The notes: generated by a model from the letters alone, not told the origin. Positions 1-5,525 are shown, counted from the first letter of the stretch. The stretch: 6,545 nt of DNA from an uncultured bacterium (GCA_903958115.1 CAJBRS010000073.1:1-6545); one strand, 5' to 3'. A program made the numbers and translations.

Positions 1-29
1 AATATTATCAACCAGTTAACATTAACCAT

Positions 30-35
30 TAAAAT
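30..35 (+). promoter_or_regulatory. Weak candidate -10 box before the first gene
   Basis: TAAAAT differs from the TATAAT consensus at one position and lies 8 bases before the ATG at 44, similar to the stronger promoters elsewhere in this window. There is no TG extension and no clear -35 box. In such AT-rich sequence a match this weak could be chance, and the gene may instead be read from a promoter left of the window. Confidence 0.2.
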
Positions 36-43
36 TAATTATC

Positions 44-424
44 ATGTCATTTGAATCAGGATTAAACAGGGCAAACATCTTTACCAGTCTTCTTCTAGTG
101 ATCTTGCTAGGAGGTAACCTTTACTTTAGCGTGCAGTATGTAGAAAATATGAAACAGCAAAGTGCTACTTCAGAAGCAAATGATGCTGCCTTCAATACCC
201 GTATGCAGGTTGCGGCTTTCCTCAAGGAGTTCATTGATGTGGTATTGAATACTCAAGGACCCATTCCTTTCGACAGCCGAGTCAAGCTTGAAAATGATAT
301 TCTCCAGATCAAGGATCAAACTTTGACCACCCAGTGGCAGTCATTCGTAACAAGCAAGGATAGCAAGTCAGCTCAGCAGAATGCTGTTAAACTGATGGCA
401 TTATTGGCGGATAAGATGATGTAA
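44..424 (+). CDS. Small single-pass membrane protein, function unknown
   Basis: I do not recognise a family for this 126-residue protein. Residues 1-10 form a short polar N-terminus with one Arg. Residues about 11-31 are a clear hydrophobic segment rich in Leu, Ile and Val, reading as an uncleaved signal anchor. The remaining 95 residues are soluble, probably extracytoplasmic, mostly helix-forming, and contain no Cys and no obvious catalytic motif. The region around residues 34-50 could be a short coiled coil. A Gly-Pro-Ile-Pro turn near the middle may separate two helical hairpins. The ATG is the natural start because the hydrophobic anchor follows directly; no Shine-Dalgarno sequence precedes it. 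The gene ends 27 bases before gatB, which has its own promoter, so co-transcription is possible but not needed. It could be a membrane-anchored sensor-like or envelope protein, but that is a guess. Confidence 0.7.
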   Translation: MSFESGLNRANIFTSLLLVILLGGNLYFSVQYVENMKQQSATSEANDAAFNTRMQVAAFLKEFIDVVLNTQGPIPFDSRVKLENDILQIKDQTLTTQWQSFVTSKDSKSAQQNAVKLMALLADKMM

Positions 425-429
425 TCATC

Positions 430-444
430 GGGTTGTGATATATT
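430..444 (+). promoter_or_regulatory. Extended -10 promoter of gatB, predicted leaderless
   Basis: GGGTTGTGATATATT contains a TGTG extension (TRTGn type) followed by the -10 hexamer TATATT at 439-444. The ATG of gatB begins 7 bases after the hexamer, so transcription would be expected to start at or within a base or so of the ATG, giving a leaderless mRNA. No convincing -35 box lies at 16-18 bases upstream, which is tolerated by extended -10 promoters. The same 15-base motif, with one difference and the same 7-base spacing, precedes the transketolase gene at 4647. Confidence 0.7.
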
Positions 445-451
445 GATTGCC

Positions 452-1888
452 ATGGAAACAACAATAGGTTTAGAAATCCACGCCGAGCTCTCGACGAGGA
501 CTAAGATGTTCTGTAGTTCGAAGAATGATGCGGATGAAGAACGTCCTAATGTAAATATTTGCCCCATTTGTATGGGTCATCCTGGCACGTTGCCAGTAAT
601 TAATAAAGAAGCTGTTAGGCATGTCCTAAGGGTCGGTTTAGCGGCAGGTGGTAGTATTGCCGATTTTACCGAGTTTGATCGAAAGAATTATTTTTATCCA
701 GACATTCCTAAGGGTTATCAGATAAGTCAGTATAAATACCCGCTAATTGCTGGGGGGATGATTAAAGGCGTTCAATTGACTCGTATTCATCTTGAGGAAG
801 ATACCGCCACTTCAAAGCACGATAAGGGCGATTATTCTTTAGTTGATTTTAATCGAGCTGGTGTACCTTTGATGGAATTGGTGACGGAGCCAGTTATCCA
901 TTCTGCTAAGCAGGCAGGGGATTTTGCTCGTGAGCTTCAGCTTGTTCTACAGTATCTTGGTGCAAGTGAGGCCAACTTAGAAAAAGGCGAAATGCGTGTT
1001 GAAGCTAATATTTCTATTTCTGATGATCCAAATAAATTTGGTACTAAAGTTGAGGTGAAGAATCTTAACTCCTTTAGAGCCGTTGAAAGAGCTATTGAAT
1101 ATGAGGTGAAAAGAATGACGGAGATGCTCAAAAATGGAGAGAAGATAGTGCAAGAGACTCGTGGTTGGGATGAGAATAAGCAAGCAACATTCAGTCAGCG
1201 AAAGAAAGAGGATTCTCATGATTATCGTTATTTCCCAGATCCAGATCTACCAAAACTTCGATTGTCAGAAATCCCAGAATTCTCAAAAGATGTTTTGATG
1301 AAGGACTTACCAGAATTACCTTGGCAGAAGCGTGAGCGATACGGTAAAGACTACGAGCTTAAAGAGGATGATGTTGAGATGTATGTTCGTTCCTTGTCTT
1401 GGGGAAATTATTTTGAAGCTGTGGCAAAGATATTGCAAGGGAAAAATGAAGCCAAGAAGTTGATTGGGCTAGCTTCAAATTATCTTACTTCTGATCTTGC
1501 TGGATTGATAAAAAAAGACCCAGCTAATTGGGGTGATTTGAGTGATTTGGCCTCCAAGATGTCTCCAGATAATTTTGCTGAACTCATTATAATGCTGGCT
1601 GAGAATAAAGTTTCTTCCCGAGGTGCAAAAGACATCCTGGCTCTTATGTACAATGGTGAATCAGCTCTAAAAATCGCCAATGATAAATCACTACTTCAGA
1701 AAAATGATGAGGGCGAAATCAAAATTTTAATAGAAAAAATTATCACTGATAATCCTGCTGTTGTCGCTGATTATCGAGCTGGAAAGCAGACGGCGTTGCA
1801 ATTTCTTGTTGGGCAGGTGATGAAGGCTAGTCGAGGTTCGGCCAACCCAGGCGTGGTGCAGAATATTCTAAAAGAAACCCTCAATTAA
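452..1888 (+). CDS. gatB: Aspartyl/glutamyl-tRNA amidotransferase subunit B
   Basis: GatB is the kinase/tRNA-binding subunit of the cytoplasmic GatCAB complex. It phosphorylates the side chain of Glu or Asp misacylated onto tRNA-Gln or tRNA-Asn, for amidation with ammonia delivered by GatA. The 478 residues match the usual family length. Visible motifs are the N-terminal IGLEIHAEL block (5-13), Cys at 21, 37 and 40 in the region that carries a zinc site in some GatB proteins (a fourth Cys is not evident), YPDIPKGYQISQ (82-93), the NRAGVPLMELVTEP block, HDYRYFPDPDLP (256-267), and a C-terminal YqeY-like tail with GQVMKASRGSANPG (454-467). The ATG at 452 is chosen over an in-frame TTG at 443 because that TTG lies within and just after the -10 box and because homologues begin close to this Met. 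There is no Shine-Dalgarno sequence. gatA and gatC are not adjacent here, so the subunits are encoded elsewhere. Confidence 0.97.
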   Translation: METTIGLEIHAELSTRTKMFCSSKNDADEERPNVNICPICMGHPGTLPVINKEAVRHVLRVGLAAGGSIADFTEFDRKNYFYPDIPKGYQISQYKYPLIAGGMIKGVQLTRIHLEEDTATSKHDKGDYSLVDFNRAGVPLMELVTEPVIHSAKQAGDFARELQLVLQYLGASEANLEKGEMRVEANISISDDPNKFGTKVEVKNLNSFRAVERAIEYEVKRMTEMLKNGEKIVQETRGWDENKQATFSQRKKEDSHDYRYFPDPDLPKLRLSEIPEFSKDVLMKDLPELPWQKRERYGKDYELKEDDVEMYVRSLSWGNYFEAVAKILQGKNEAKKLIGLASNYLTSDLAGLIKKDPANWGDLSDLASKMSPDNFAELIIMLAENKVSSRGAKDILALMYNGESALKIANDKSLLQKNDEGEIKILIEKIITDNPAVVADYRAGKQTALQFLVGQVMKASRGSANPGVVQNILKETLN

Positions 1889-1906
1889 TTGAGGGTTTCT
1901 TTTTTT
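1870..1906 (+). terminator. Rho-independent terminator after gatB, possibly bidirectional
   Basis: Positions 1870-1903 form a perfect 34-bp inverted repeat centred between 1886 and 1887. The GAAACCCTC / GAGGGTTTC arms pair around an AATTAATT centre, followed by seven T residues at 1900-1906. The left arm encodes the last residues of GatB, and the stop codon TAA (1886-1888) sits in the loop. Read from the minus strand, the same stem is followed by only four T residues, so it may also end transcripts of the convergent gene at 2238-1930, more weakly. Confidence 0.9.
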
Positions 1907-1929
1907 AACTCCATTTTATTTTTTTGCTG

Positions 1930-2238
1930 TTACTTTTTGGTGGTTGTCTTGGATGGAGCTGTTGTCACTGTTGATGGTGCGACAACCTTAGGAGCTGTTT
2001 GTTGTTGAAACTGCTGTGCTTGTTGCTGCTGTTGCTGAGGATTGAAATTATTGACAGGCTGTTGCTGGACTACTCTTGGTGGGTTAGTTAAAAATACTTT
2101 TGTGCGATTATTGGTGCCTCCAAAGAAAAACCAAGTGGTAAAAAAGACCGAAAAACCTAAAATAACACTACCAATAATGATGGCTTCAGGGACGCTTAAT
2201 TGCTCAATTTTGTCTCCAATTTTTCTAAATATTTTCAT
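1930..2238 (-). CDS. Small membrane protein with Gln-rich tail, function unknown
   Basis: This 102-residue protein is not one I can assign to a family. The N-terminus (1-18) is amphipathic and Lys/Arg-rich. Residues about 19-41 form a strong transmembrane segment rich in Ile, Val and Phe, ending in a Gly-Gly. The positive N-terminus predicts the tail to lie outside the cytoplasm. The tail is low complexity: 11 of residues 68-80 are Gln, including a run of six, followed by a Pro/Thr/Val/Lys stretch ending Thr-Thr-Thr-Lys-Lys. The ATG at 2238 is preferred over an in-frame TTG at 2256 because the TTG overlaps a good -10 box. Its 3' end faces gatB, with a shared terminator between. The anchor-plus-disordered-tail design suggests an envelope or surface-associated protein; this is inference. 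It could also be a degenerate remnant of a longer anchored protein. Confidence 0.7.
   Translation of the reverse strand: MKIFRKIGDKIEQLSVPEAIIIGSVILGFSVFFTTWFFFGGTNNRTKVFLTNPPRVVQQQPVNNFNPQQQQQQAQQFQQQTAPKVVAPSTVTTAPSKTTTKK
1999..2067 (-). repeat. CAA/CAG low-complexity tract coding for poly-Gln
   Basis: Mixed CAA and CAG codons encode residues 58-80 of the small membrane protein, mostly Gln with a few Pro, Asn, Ala, Val and Phe. The interrupted trinucleotide pattern could allow slippage and length differences between strains. Confidence 0.75.
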
Positions 2239-2246
2239 ATGCTTAC

Positions 2247-2276
2247 ATTGTATCAAAAATGTTTTTCTTCTGTCTA
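2247..2276 (-). promoter_or_regulatory. Promoter of the minus-strand membrane protein gene, predicted leaderless
   Basis: On the minus strand, TGATACAAT (2255-2247) is an extended -10 element: TG, one base, then TACAAT with one mismatch to TATAAT. A -35-like TAGACA (2276-2271, five of six matches to TTGACA) lies 18 bases upstream. The ATG at 2238 begins 8 bases after the hexamer, so the mRNA should have almost no leader, as proposed for gatB and the transketolase N-subunit gene. Confidence 0.6.
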
Positions 2277-2293
2277 TAGGTGAAATTATGCGC

Positions 2294-2310
2294 TATAATT
2301 AGCTTATAAT
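2294..2310 (+). promoter_or_regulatory. Two tandem -10 boxes upstream of gap
   Basis: Perfect TATAAT hexamers occur at 2294-2299 and 2305-2310, inside a short direct repeat (GCTATAATTA, then GCTTATAATTA). No good -35 box is seen at 16-18 bases from either, and neither has TG immediately before it. They lie 29-40 bases upstream of the GAPDH ATG, so this cluster, unlike gatB, would have a leader of roughly 20-35 bases. GGAG at 2317-2320 is 19 bases from the ATG, too far for a normal Shine-Dalgarno role. The region also carries the divergent minus-strand promoter. Confidence 0.5.
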
Positions 2311-2339
2311 TATTACGGAGAATTTAATCTTAAACTAAA

Positions 2340-3359
2340 ATGCGTGTAGCAATTAACGGAGCAGGCAGGATAGGTAGGGCTTTTTATAAGTTAGCTTCAA
2401 AGCGTGACGATATTGAAATCGTGGCTATTAATGATCTTGGGGATATTGGTAATATTGCCTATCTTTTAAAATACGATAGTGCTTACGGGCGTAGCGGTCT
2501 TGAGGTGAAAATTTCTGATGATAAGGGCGCTTTATTCATAAATGGCAAGGAAACAAAGTATTTAAGTGAAAAAGACCCTAGTCTTTTGCCTTGGAAGGAT
2601 TTAAATATTGATGTTGTTGTTGAATCAACAGGTTTTTTTACTAGCCGAGAAAAAGCGCAAGGTCATATTACTGCTGGGGCAAAGAGAGTTGTGATAACTG
2701 CTCCGGCTAAGGATGCAGCCGGTGCTCCTCAGGCTGCAACTATCTTGATGGGTATAAATGAAGAGAAGTTTAAAGATTCTCCTGTAACTTCTAATGCTTC
2801 TTGTACGACAAACGCTGCCAGTCCTTTGATGGCCATTCTTGATGAAGCTATTGGTATTGAAAAAGCTGTTCTTAGCACTACTCATGGTTACACTGCCAGT
2901 CAGAGCATTGTTGATGGCCCAGCTAAGAAGGATTGGAAGGAGGGTCGTGCTGCTGCTCATAACATAGTGCCAACCTCAACTGGTGCCGCTATTGCAGTGA
3001 CGTTGGCTTTACCACAGCTATCTCAAAAATTTGATGGTATTTCTCTGCGCGTGCCCGTAATTGCTGGATCGATTGTAGACGTCACTTTTATTGCTAAAAG
3101 GGCTACAACTGTCGAGGAGGTTAATGAAGCTCTAAAGAAAGCCTCTCTTGATTCACGTTGGCAAAAAGTTTTTTCTGTCACCGACGAACCACTTGTCTCG
3201 TCTGATATTGTAGGATCATTACATGCTTCAATTGCAGATTTGGGTTTGACCAGAGTTGTTGACGGTAACCTCGTTAAGGTTTTGGCTTGGTACGATAATG
3301 AAATGGGGTATACACAGGCTTTGGTAGAACATGTTTTGGTAGCTGGTAAAAATCTTTAA
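2340..3359 (+). CDS. gap: Glyceraldehyde-3-phosphate dehydrogenase, NAD-type
   Basis: This enzyme oxidatively phosphorylates glyceraldehyde 3-phosphate to 1,3-bisphosphoglycerate in the cytoplasm. The 339 residues fit the family. The N-terminal Rossmann fold shows GAGRIG at 7-12 and Asn31-Asp32-Leu33 at the end of the second strand; Asp32 favours NAD+ over NADP+. The catalytic domain has SNASCTTNAASPL with nucleophile Cys155, TTHGYT with base His182, then the DGP...GR.AA.NIVPTSTGAA block typical of class I GapA proteins, and WYDNEMGYT at 317-325. The substrate-loop region reads RVPVIAGSIVD instead of the more common RVPTPNVSVVD. The ATG fits homologues exactly. It has no Shine-Dalgarno sequence but the context AACTAAAATG, identical to that of rpiB 16 bases downstream of its stop. 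It heads a cluster with rpiB and the rpe-like gene, consistent with consuming the triose phosphate made by the pentose-phosphate enzymes. Confidence 0.97.
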   Translation: MRVAINGAGRIGRAFYKLASKRDDIEIVAINDLGDIGNIAYLLKYDSAYGRSGLEVKISDDKGALFINGKETKYLSEKDPSLLPWKDLNIDVVVESTGFFTSREKAQGHITAGAKRVVITAPAKDAAGAPQAATILMGINEEKFKDSPVTSNASCTTNAASPLMAILDEAIGIEKAVLSTTHGYTASQSIVDGPAKKDWKEGRAAAHNIVPTSTGAAIAVTLALPQLSQKFDGISLRVPVIAGSIVDVTFIAKRATTVEEVNEALKKASLDSRWQKVFSVTDEPLVSSDIVGSLHASIADLGLTRVVDGNLVKVLAWYDNEMGYTQALVEHVLVAGKNL

Positions 3360-3375
3360 AAATTATCCAACTAAA

Positions 3376-3873
3376 ATGAAAGTATTTATTTCTTCTGACC
3401 ATGCTGGATTTAAGCTAAAGAATCTTATAGTTTCTTGGGTTAAAGAGGTTGGACATGAGGCTGTTGATCTCGGCCCTTTTAAGTATGATCCTGTTGATGA
3501 TTATCCAGATTATATTAAGTTAACAGCTAAAGAAGTAGCGGCTGATCCAGAGGCTCGAGGGATTGTTCTTGGTTCTTCTGGTGAGGGTGAAGCCATCGTA
3601 GCGAATCGATTTCCTAGAGTGCGAGCAACAGTGTACTATGGGGGGAATAGAGAGATTATTAAAGTCTCTCGTCAGCACAATGATGCCAATGTTCTTTCGA
3701 TTGGGGCACATTTTGTAAATGAAGAAGAGGCTAGAGAAATGGTGGAGCTCTGGCTCTCTATGAGTTTTTCCGGAGAGATACGACACATTCGGAGAATTCA
3801 AGAAATTGATCAGATAATGACAGAAAAATGGTACAAGAAACTTTTGAGATTCAAATCATTCCGGCGATCCTAG
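3376..3873 (+). CDS. rpiB: Ribose-5-phosphate isomerase B
   Basis: RpiB interconverts ribulose 5-phosphate and ribose 5-phosphate in the non-oxidative pentose-phosphate pathway. The 165 residues are near the usual length, with a basic C-terminal tail. Motifs seen are SDHAG (7-11), a DYPDY block, GIVLGSSGEGEAIVANR starting at Gly62, and RQHNDANVLSIGA. The active-site loop has Ser68 and Glu72 where the E. coli enzyme has a Cys-Gly-Thr-Gly motif. This is the pattern of the Mycobacterium-type RpiB, in which a Glu acts as the base. A related hexose-phosphate isomerase (LacA/LacB-like) is possible but less likely given the neighbours. The ATG directly precedes the conserved first strand; there is no Shine-Dalgarno sequence but an A-rich AACTAAAATG context. 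It lies 16 bases after gap and overlaps the next gene by 46 bases. Confidence 0.93.
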   Translation: MKVFISSDHAGFKLKNLIVSWVKEVGHEAVDLGPFKYDPVDDYPDYIKLTAKEVAADPEARGIVLGSSGEGEAIVANRFPRVRATVYYGGNREIIKVSRQHNDANVLSIGAHFVNEEEAREMVELWLSMSFSGEIRHIRRIQEIDQIMTEKWYKKLLRFKSFRRS

Positions 3874-4523
3874 GAAGATCCCTTGAAGATGTTCACGAAC
3901 AATTATCTCGCGTGTCGAGGCTTGTTCCGCTTGTGCAGATTGACGTTTGCGATGGCAAATTAACGCCTGAAGCCACTTGGCCATACAACAAACATGGTGA
4001 GGCGGATTTTGAGAATTTTTTAACAGAAGACGATGGATTACCTTTTTGGGAATCTGTTAATTTCGAAATTGATTTGATGACGAAGAAGCCGGAAGATGAA
4101 ATTGAAAAATGGGTTAGGGCGGGAGCTTCGCGTATTATTATTCATTTCGAAAGCACTGATCCTGATAAATTGGGAGAGATTATTGCCACACTTAGACAGA
4201 GTGATGTAGAGGTTGGAATTTCTCTTGATGTTTCGACACCCCTCGATGTTCTGGAACCTTTGGAAGAATATATTGATTCGGTACAGCTTATGGGTATTGA
4301 TAGAGACGGTTTTCAAGGACAGCCTTTTGATGAAGTAGTGCTTGATCGTGTACGCCAAGTACGAGAAAAATTTCCTTTTATGCATATTGCTGTTGATGGT
4401 GGGGTCAATCTAGAGACTGCGGCAGATATTCTTGATGCTGGCGCTGATCGTCTTGTCGTTGGTTCCGCTCTTTTTGAAAGTTATGATATTGAAGAGACAC
4501 TCAGAGAGTTTCAGATGCTATAA
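3828..4523 (+). CDS. Divergent ribulose-phosphate 3-epimerase family protein
   Basis: This 231-residue TIM-barrel protein belongs to the Rpe family, which interconverts ribulose 5-phosphate and xylulose 5-phosphate. Supporting motifs are the first strand IIPAIL (10-15), QIDVCDG (37-43), a DLM.KKPE block (82-89) followed by AGASRIIIHFE, DVSTPLDVL, a GFQGQPF segment (161-167) matching the phosphate-binding GFGGQ loop, and VDGGVNLETA and AGADRLVVGSALF near the C-terminus. The two catalytic acids are present (Asp39, Asp190), but the two metal-binding His of canonical Rpe are replaced by Gln37 and Asp82. There are also about 12 extra residues between these strands. The first Met is the only start that keeps the first strand. 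Translation probably couples to rpiB through the 46-base overlap. Placement with rpiB, gap and transketolase supports the epimerase role, but the altered metal site leaves the exact activity open, so the symbol rpe is withheld. Confidence 0.8.
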   Translation: MVQETFEIQIIPAILGRSLEDVHEQLSRVSRLVPLVQIDVCDGKLTPEATWPYNKHGEADFENFLTEDDGLPFWESVNFEIDLMTKKPEDEIEKWVRAGASRIIIHFESTDPDKLGEIIATLRQSDVEVGISLDVSTPLDVLEPLEEYIDSVQLMGIDRDGFQGQPFDEVVLDRVRQVREKFPFMHIAVDGGVNLETAADILDAGADRLVVGSALFESYDIEETLREFQML

Positions 4524-4529
4524 AAATTA

Positions 4530-4605
4530 AAGCACATCCGCAACACGCCATAATACCTTTGAAGAGACCGCTCCGGGGCGCTTGCCCAAGTCTTAGTCTC
4601 ATCAA
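4530..4605 (+). other. GC-rich intergenic element with a potential two-part hairpin
   Basis: This spacer between the epimerase and transketolase genes contains a burst of G+C (about 4568-4587) in otherwise AT-rich DNA. TTGA and GAGAC (4559-4568) can pair with GTCTC and TCAA (4596-4605) across a single A-A mismatch, enclosing GGGC-GCTT-GCCC (4576-4587), a 4-bp GC stem with a 4-base loop. No T run follows, so it does not look like a standard terminator. It could be a structured RNA end, a small RNA, a dispersed repeat or a protein-binding site. It may also simply be chance. The left part resembles the sequence at the right edge of the window. Confidence 0.35.
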
Positions 4606-4624
4606 CAGTAGCCGTATTGTGTAA

Positions 4625-4639
4625 GGGTTGTGATATAAT
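4625..4639 (+). promoter_or_regulatory. Extended -10 promoter of the transketolase operon, predicted leaderless
   Basis: GGGTTGTGATATAAT holds a perfect TATAAT (4634-4639) preceded by TGTGA, the full TRTGn extension. The ATG at 4647 begins 7 bases after the hexamer, placing the expected transcription start at the start codon. It differs from the gatB promoter at one base in 15. No -35 match is apparent. The promoter would drive both transketolase subunit genes. Confidence 0.75.
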
Positions 4640-4646
4640 TTTAGTG

Positions 4647-5513
4647 ATGTCACTCACTGACGAACAAATTGAAAATTTAGAATTGAAAGCGAATGATATT
4701 CGCCAATCAATTATTGAGATGCTTTTGGAAGCGGGCTCTGGTCACACTGCTGGGCCACTTGATATGGCAGATGTTTTTACAGCTTTATATTTCAATATTC
4801 TTCGTCATGATCCTAAAAACCCTACTTGGTCTGAACGTGATCGTTTGATTCTTTCAAATGGTCATATTTGTCCAGTGCTCTATGCAACACTTGCTCATGC
4901 AGGTTACTTTCCTTTGGAAGAATTGAATACTTTACGAAAGCTTGGAAGTCGATTACAAGGACATCCACATCGAGAATGGTTACCAATTCTTGAGACAAGT
5001 TCTGGGCCTCTTGGCTCCGGTCTATCTCAATCTATAGGAATGGCGTTGGCTGATCGTATAGATAATGGACGTTCTTGGAAAAAATTCTTTTTCTGTTTAA
5101 TGGGTGATGGTGAGTTAGACGAGGGTGCTAATTGGGAGGCAATAATGTTGGCTTCAAAGGAAAGTCTAAGCAATCTTATTGTTATTGTAGATAGAAATAA
5201 TATTCAGATTGATGGTTACACCGAAGAGGTGATGCCATTGTCACCACTTTTTGAAAAGTGGAAATCTTTCGGCTGGCACGTTCAGGCAATTGATGGCCAC
5301 AATTTTGAAGCTATAACAGAGGCCGTCAATAAGGCAAAGGCGGTTTTTGATAGACCTTCTGTAATTATCGCTCATACCATTGCTGGAAAGGGAGTGAAAG
5401 AGTTCGAGCGAAAATATGAATGGCATGGCAAGATCCCAAACAAAGAAGAGGCGGTGACTGCCTTAGGAGAATTACGAACATTGGGCAATCGCATTAGAAG
5501 TGAGCATCAATAG
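4647..5513 (+). CDS. Transketolase, N-terminal (thiamine diphosphate-binding) subunit
   Basis: This 288-residue protein equals the N-terminal (PP) domain of transketolase, which moves two-carbon ketol units between sugar phosphates in the cytoplasm. Seen in order are GSGHTAG with His33, SNGH with His73, GHP with His106, SSGPLGSG (118-125), the thiamine diphosphate/metal motif GDGELDEG starting at Gly153 and ending with Asn184-Asn185, and WHGK with His260. These match the conserved substrate- and cofactor-binding positions of the family. The protein stops where the pyrimidine domain would begin, and that domain is encoded by the next gene 12 bases on, so this is a natural split enzyme and not a truncation. 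The ATG at 4647 is chosen over an in-frame TTG at 4617 because the extra codons would run through the promoter. No Shine-Dalgarno sequence is present. A split 1-deoxyxylulose-5-phosphate synthase is a less likely alternative, given the pentose-phosphate neighbours. Confidence 0.93.
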   Translation: MSLTDEQIENLELKANDIRQSIIEMLLEAGSGHTAGPLDMADVFTALYFNILRHDPKNPTWSERDRLILSNGHICPVLYATLAHAGYFPLEELNTLRKLGSRLQGHPHREWLPILETSSGPLGSGLSQSIGMALADRIDNGRSWKKFFFCLMGDGELDEGANWEAIMLASKESLSNLIVIVDRNNIQIDGYTEEVMPLSPLFEKWKSFGWHVQAIDGHNFEAITEAVNKAKAVFDRPSVIIAHTIAGKGVKEFERKYEWHGKIPNKEEAVTALGELRTLGNRIRSEHQ

Positions 5514-5525
5514 TATTTCAATAAG

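Noticed and set aside
443..451. TTG start codon extending GatB by three residues
   Set aside because: It begins inside the -10 hexamer and the ATG at 452 fits GatB homologues; a transcript from this promoter would not include it.
2042..2302. Plus-strand open frame opposite the small membrane protein gene
   Set aside because: It is the mirror of the Gln-rich coding tract and the divergent promoters, with no recognisable protein features.
2317..2320. GGAG as a Shine-Dalgarno sequence for gap
   Set aside because: It lies 19 bases from the ATG, and no in-frame start closer to it fits the GAPDH N-terminus.
4564..4600. tRNA gene or rho-independent terminator in the GC-rich spacer
   Set aside because: There is no cloverleaf with a T-arm or CCA-type end, and no T run follows the stem.
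4617..4646. TTG start codon extending the transketolase N-subunit by ten residues
   Set aside because: The extra codons run through the extended -10 promoter, and the added residues (two Cys, hydrophobic) do not resemble a transketolase N-terminus.
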